From Hyphomicrobiales bacterium (GTDB lineage Bacteria; Pseudomonadota; Alphaproteobacteria; Rhizobiales; Beijerinckiaceae): a stretch of DNA of 7,332 nucleotides. Within the stretch, counting starts at the first letter, position 1. Each line of letters begins with the position of its first letter. A program made the translations under genes and the position numbers. This document shows, piece after piece, positions 6,097-7,332 of the stretch. The stretch lies in NCBI GenBank assembly GCA_028865375.1, contig JAGWKJ010000118.1:1-7332 (forward strand). Reading direction: 5' to 3'. The notes under the pieces were generated by a model, which saw only the letters and a program-made list of their open reading frames with translations, had not been told where the DNA came from and made no database searches.

Positions 6097-7014
6097 ATGA
6101 GCGCGCCTTCTCGCATCGCACAGCGTCTCCTGTGCGCACTCGGGCTCGCGGTTTGTGCCGCCTGCGGCTCGGGCGCGGTCAATTCGGGCGTCGGCGCGCC
6201 GGGCGCCGGGCCGACGCCCACGCCGACGAACGGGCCTTGCGGAGCGGTCGTCACGCCGGCGCAAAACAGCACGTTCGCGATCGACGGGACCAGCTACACG
6301 ACCAGTTACGCCAACACGTCCTGGTCGTTTCAAACGCTATGCGGCGGCGCCGTGCAGCGGTTCGAACTGCGCCCGGGCGACGTCGGCTGGAGCGGCGACC
6401 TCGGCCTCGACAAGCAGCGCAGCGAAATCATCACCGCCGACGGCTATAATTCGCCCTATCCCTACGGCCATGAAATCTGGCTGTCGTATGCGTTTCGGGC
6501 GCTGTCGTCGGCGCCGATCGTCGGCTGGCACGTGGTCGGGCAATGGCATGATCATCCCAATCTGGGCTCGGTTGCGCTGTCGCCGCCGCTGGCGTTCAAT
6601 CTCGCGCCGCCGCCGGCCGGCGCGCCGAGCGGCGTCGTCCAGCTCTCCTTATGGTCGCGCTCGTCGCCCGACCCGGTCCTGACCGTCAACCCGACCGCGA
6701 CGGCGCGATGGGCGGCCAACATCACGATCGGCCAATGGAACGAGATCGTCCTGCGCGTCCTGCCCGGCTTCCGGAACGACGCGCAATTGCAATTGTGGGT
6801 CAACGGCCGACAGGTTCTCGACGGAACCGCGCTCAACGTCGGCTATAACGAGGCGCTGGGCTTCGGCTATTGGCAGTTCGGCGTCTATCGGCAGGAGGAC
6901 AGGGCGACGGAACCCGCGTCGAACATCGATGTCGTCGAATACGCCAATGTCGAGCAAGGCCAGAACAGCCTGATGGCGCGCGTCGGCGCGCCGCTGCCCA
7001 TTCCGCTCAAATGA
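6097..7014 (+). CDS. Exported, probable lipoprotein resembling heparin-lyase-I/PL20-like polysaccharide lyases
   Basis: A 305-aa exported protein. Residues 1-22 are a signal peptide (RIAQRLLCALGLAVCAAC) with Cys23 as the likely lipidated residue. The lipobox CAAC is imperfect because -3 is Cys, but the following GSGAVNSG tail fits a lipoprotein. A Gly/Pro/Thr linker runs from about 25 to 47 (PTPTPTNG). The rest looks like a beta-jelly-roll. It has a C-C pair (48 and 82), FELRPGD (89-95) and DKQRSEI with R108. GQWHDHPN (148-155) follows, with H151 where heparinase I and PL20 enzymes place a catalytic histidine. IGQWNEIVLRV (211-221), LWVNGRQV (233-240) and YWQFGVYR (258-265) match the family's W-E-I, W-x-N-G and YxKFGIY positions. 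It would cleave acidic polysaccharide by beta-elimination; the substrate is unknown. ATG 6097 is preferred over GTG 6034 because it places the signal peptide at the N-terminus. It converges with pyrG 30 bp downstream. Confidence 0.75.
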   Translation: MSAPSRIAQRLLCALGLAVCAACGSGAVNSGVGAPGAGPTPTPTNGPCGAVVTPAQNSTFAIDGTSYTTSYANTSWSFQTLCGGAVQRFELRPGDVGWSGDLGLDKQRSEIITADGYNSPYPYGHEIWLSYAFRALSSAPIVGWHVVGQWHDHPNLGSVALSPPLAFNLAPPPAGAPSGVVQLSLWSRSSPDPVLTVNPTATARWAANITIGQWNEIVLRVLPGFRNDAQLQLWVNGRQVLDGTALNVGYNEALGFGYWQFGVYRQEDRATEPASNIDVVEYANVEQGQNSLMARVGAPLPIPLK

Positions 7015-7043
7015 GCGGGCTGAAGGGGTGGTCGGCGGCCCGC
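7015..7043. terminator. Weak stem between convergent lyase gene and pyrG
   Basis: GCGGGCTG (7015-7022) can pair with CGGCCCGC (7036-7043), 8 bp including one G-T pair, around a 13-base loop. It fills almost the whole 30-bp gap between the two convergent stop codons and could serve both strands. No T-tract exists on either side, so the call is tentative. Confidence 0.3.
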
Positions 7044-7044
7044 C

Positions 7045-7332
7045 TCACACCAACCGGCTTTGCGCCTTGGCGGCCGCCACGAAGCTGGCGAACAGGGGAT
7101 GGGGCGCGAAGGGCCGCGACTTCAGTTCGGGGTGGAATTGCACGCCCACGAACCAAGGGTGGTCGGGAATCTCGACCGTCTCGGGGAGCACGCCGTCGGG
7201 CGACATGCCCGCGAAGTCGAGCCCGCAGGCCTCCAACCGTTCGCGATAGGCCGTGTTGACCTCGTAGCGATGGCGATGGCGTTCGGAGATCTCGGTCGCG
7301 CCGTAGATCCGCGCGATCTTGGAGCCTGGCTT
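7045..7332 (-). CDS. pyrG: CTP synthase, C-terminal part of the glutamine amidotransferase domain (truncated by window edge)
   Basis: CTP synthase makes CTP from UTP, ATP and glutamine-derived ammonia in the cytosol. Only the last 95 codons are present; the synthetase domain and the nucleophilic cysteine lie beyond base 7332. Visible signatures are IYGATEISERHRHRYEVN at the start, GMSPDG, and VEIPDHPWFVGVQFHPE. The His and Glu of FHPE complete the class I glutaminase catalytic triad. SRPFAPHPLFASFV is the usual C-terminal end, followed by a short tail ending SRLV. The usual FHPEF is FHPEL here, a harmless-looking change. The frame is open to the window edge and the stop is at 7045-7047. The gene is convergent with the lyase-like gene and unrelated in function. 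Confidence 0.97.
   Translation of the reverse strand, partial: KPGSKIARIYGATEISERHRHRYEVNTAYRERLEACGLDFAGMSPDGVLPETVEIPDHPWFVGVQFHPELKSRPFAPHPLFASFVAAAKAQSRLV

Noticed and set aside
5892..6272. 126-codon - strand frame upstream of the lyase gene
   Set aside because: Half of it is antisense to the signal-peptide region of the lyase gene, and the remainder shows no recognisable protein or ribosome site.
6155..6682. 175-codon + strand frame inside the lyase gene
   Set aside because: Arg-rich out-of-frame shadow of the lyase-like gene with no domain content.
1..7332. CRISPR array, rRNA, tRNA or riboswitch
   Set aside because: No regularly spaced repeats, no rRNA signature and no tRNA cloverleaf was seen on either strand; no riboswitch-like conserved core was recognised.

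Overview
The window is high-GC DNA, about 68-73% in the blocks I counted inside hppA. It looks like an alphaproteobacterial chromosome. The support is the housekeeping gene set (folD, a Crp/Fnr regulator, a K+-independent-type membrane pyrophosphatase, pyrG), the strong use of C/G at third codon positions, and the alphaproteobacterial style of the IS630 remnant. I cannot name a genus from the sequence alone.

Layout: positions 2-781 hold the 3' part of folD (folate one-carbon metabolism), cut by the window edge. Positions 838-1530 encode a Crp/Fnr-type regulator starting at GTG. Positions 1628-3766 encode a complete membrane H+-pyrophosphatase (hppA). All three run on the + strand with gaps of 56 and 97 bp, so co-transcription is possible but not shown. 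After hppA the base composition drops, and a two-gene cassette of accessory character follows. It comprises a 144-aa protein of unknown family (3882-4316) and, overlapping it by 16 bp, a 437-aa protein (4301-5614). The C-terminal region of the second protein reads like an ImmA/IrrE (DUF955-type) metallopeptidase fold in which the HExxH zinc motif has been replaced. The cassette ends in a strong hairpin-plus-T terminator (5640-5668).

Just past the terminator, on the - strand, lies a decayed IS630-type transposase N-terminus (5697-5858). A perfect 12-bp direct repeat (3785-3796 and 5688-5699) brackets the cassette. Together these suggest that the hppA-downstream site has been a landing place for mobile DNA. 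Positions 5859-6096 contain no gene I can support.

Positions 6097-7014 encode a secreted, probably lipid-anchored protein resembling the heparin-lyase-I/PL20-like polysaccharide lyase family. The last 288 bp are the 3' end of pyrG (CTP synthase) on the - strand, convergent with the lyase gene.

The housekeeping genes (nucleotide/folate metabolism, PPi-driven proton pumping) have no visible functional link to the cassette. The best candidate for something undescribed is the two-gene cassette at 3882-5614. I infer a toxin-antitoxin-like, stress-response or defence module from its architecture; nothing in the sequence proves this.
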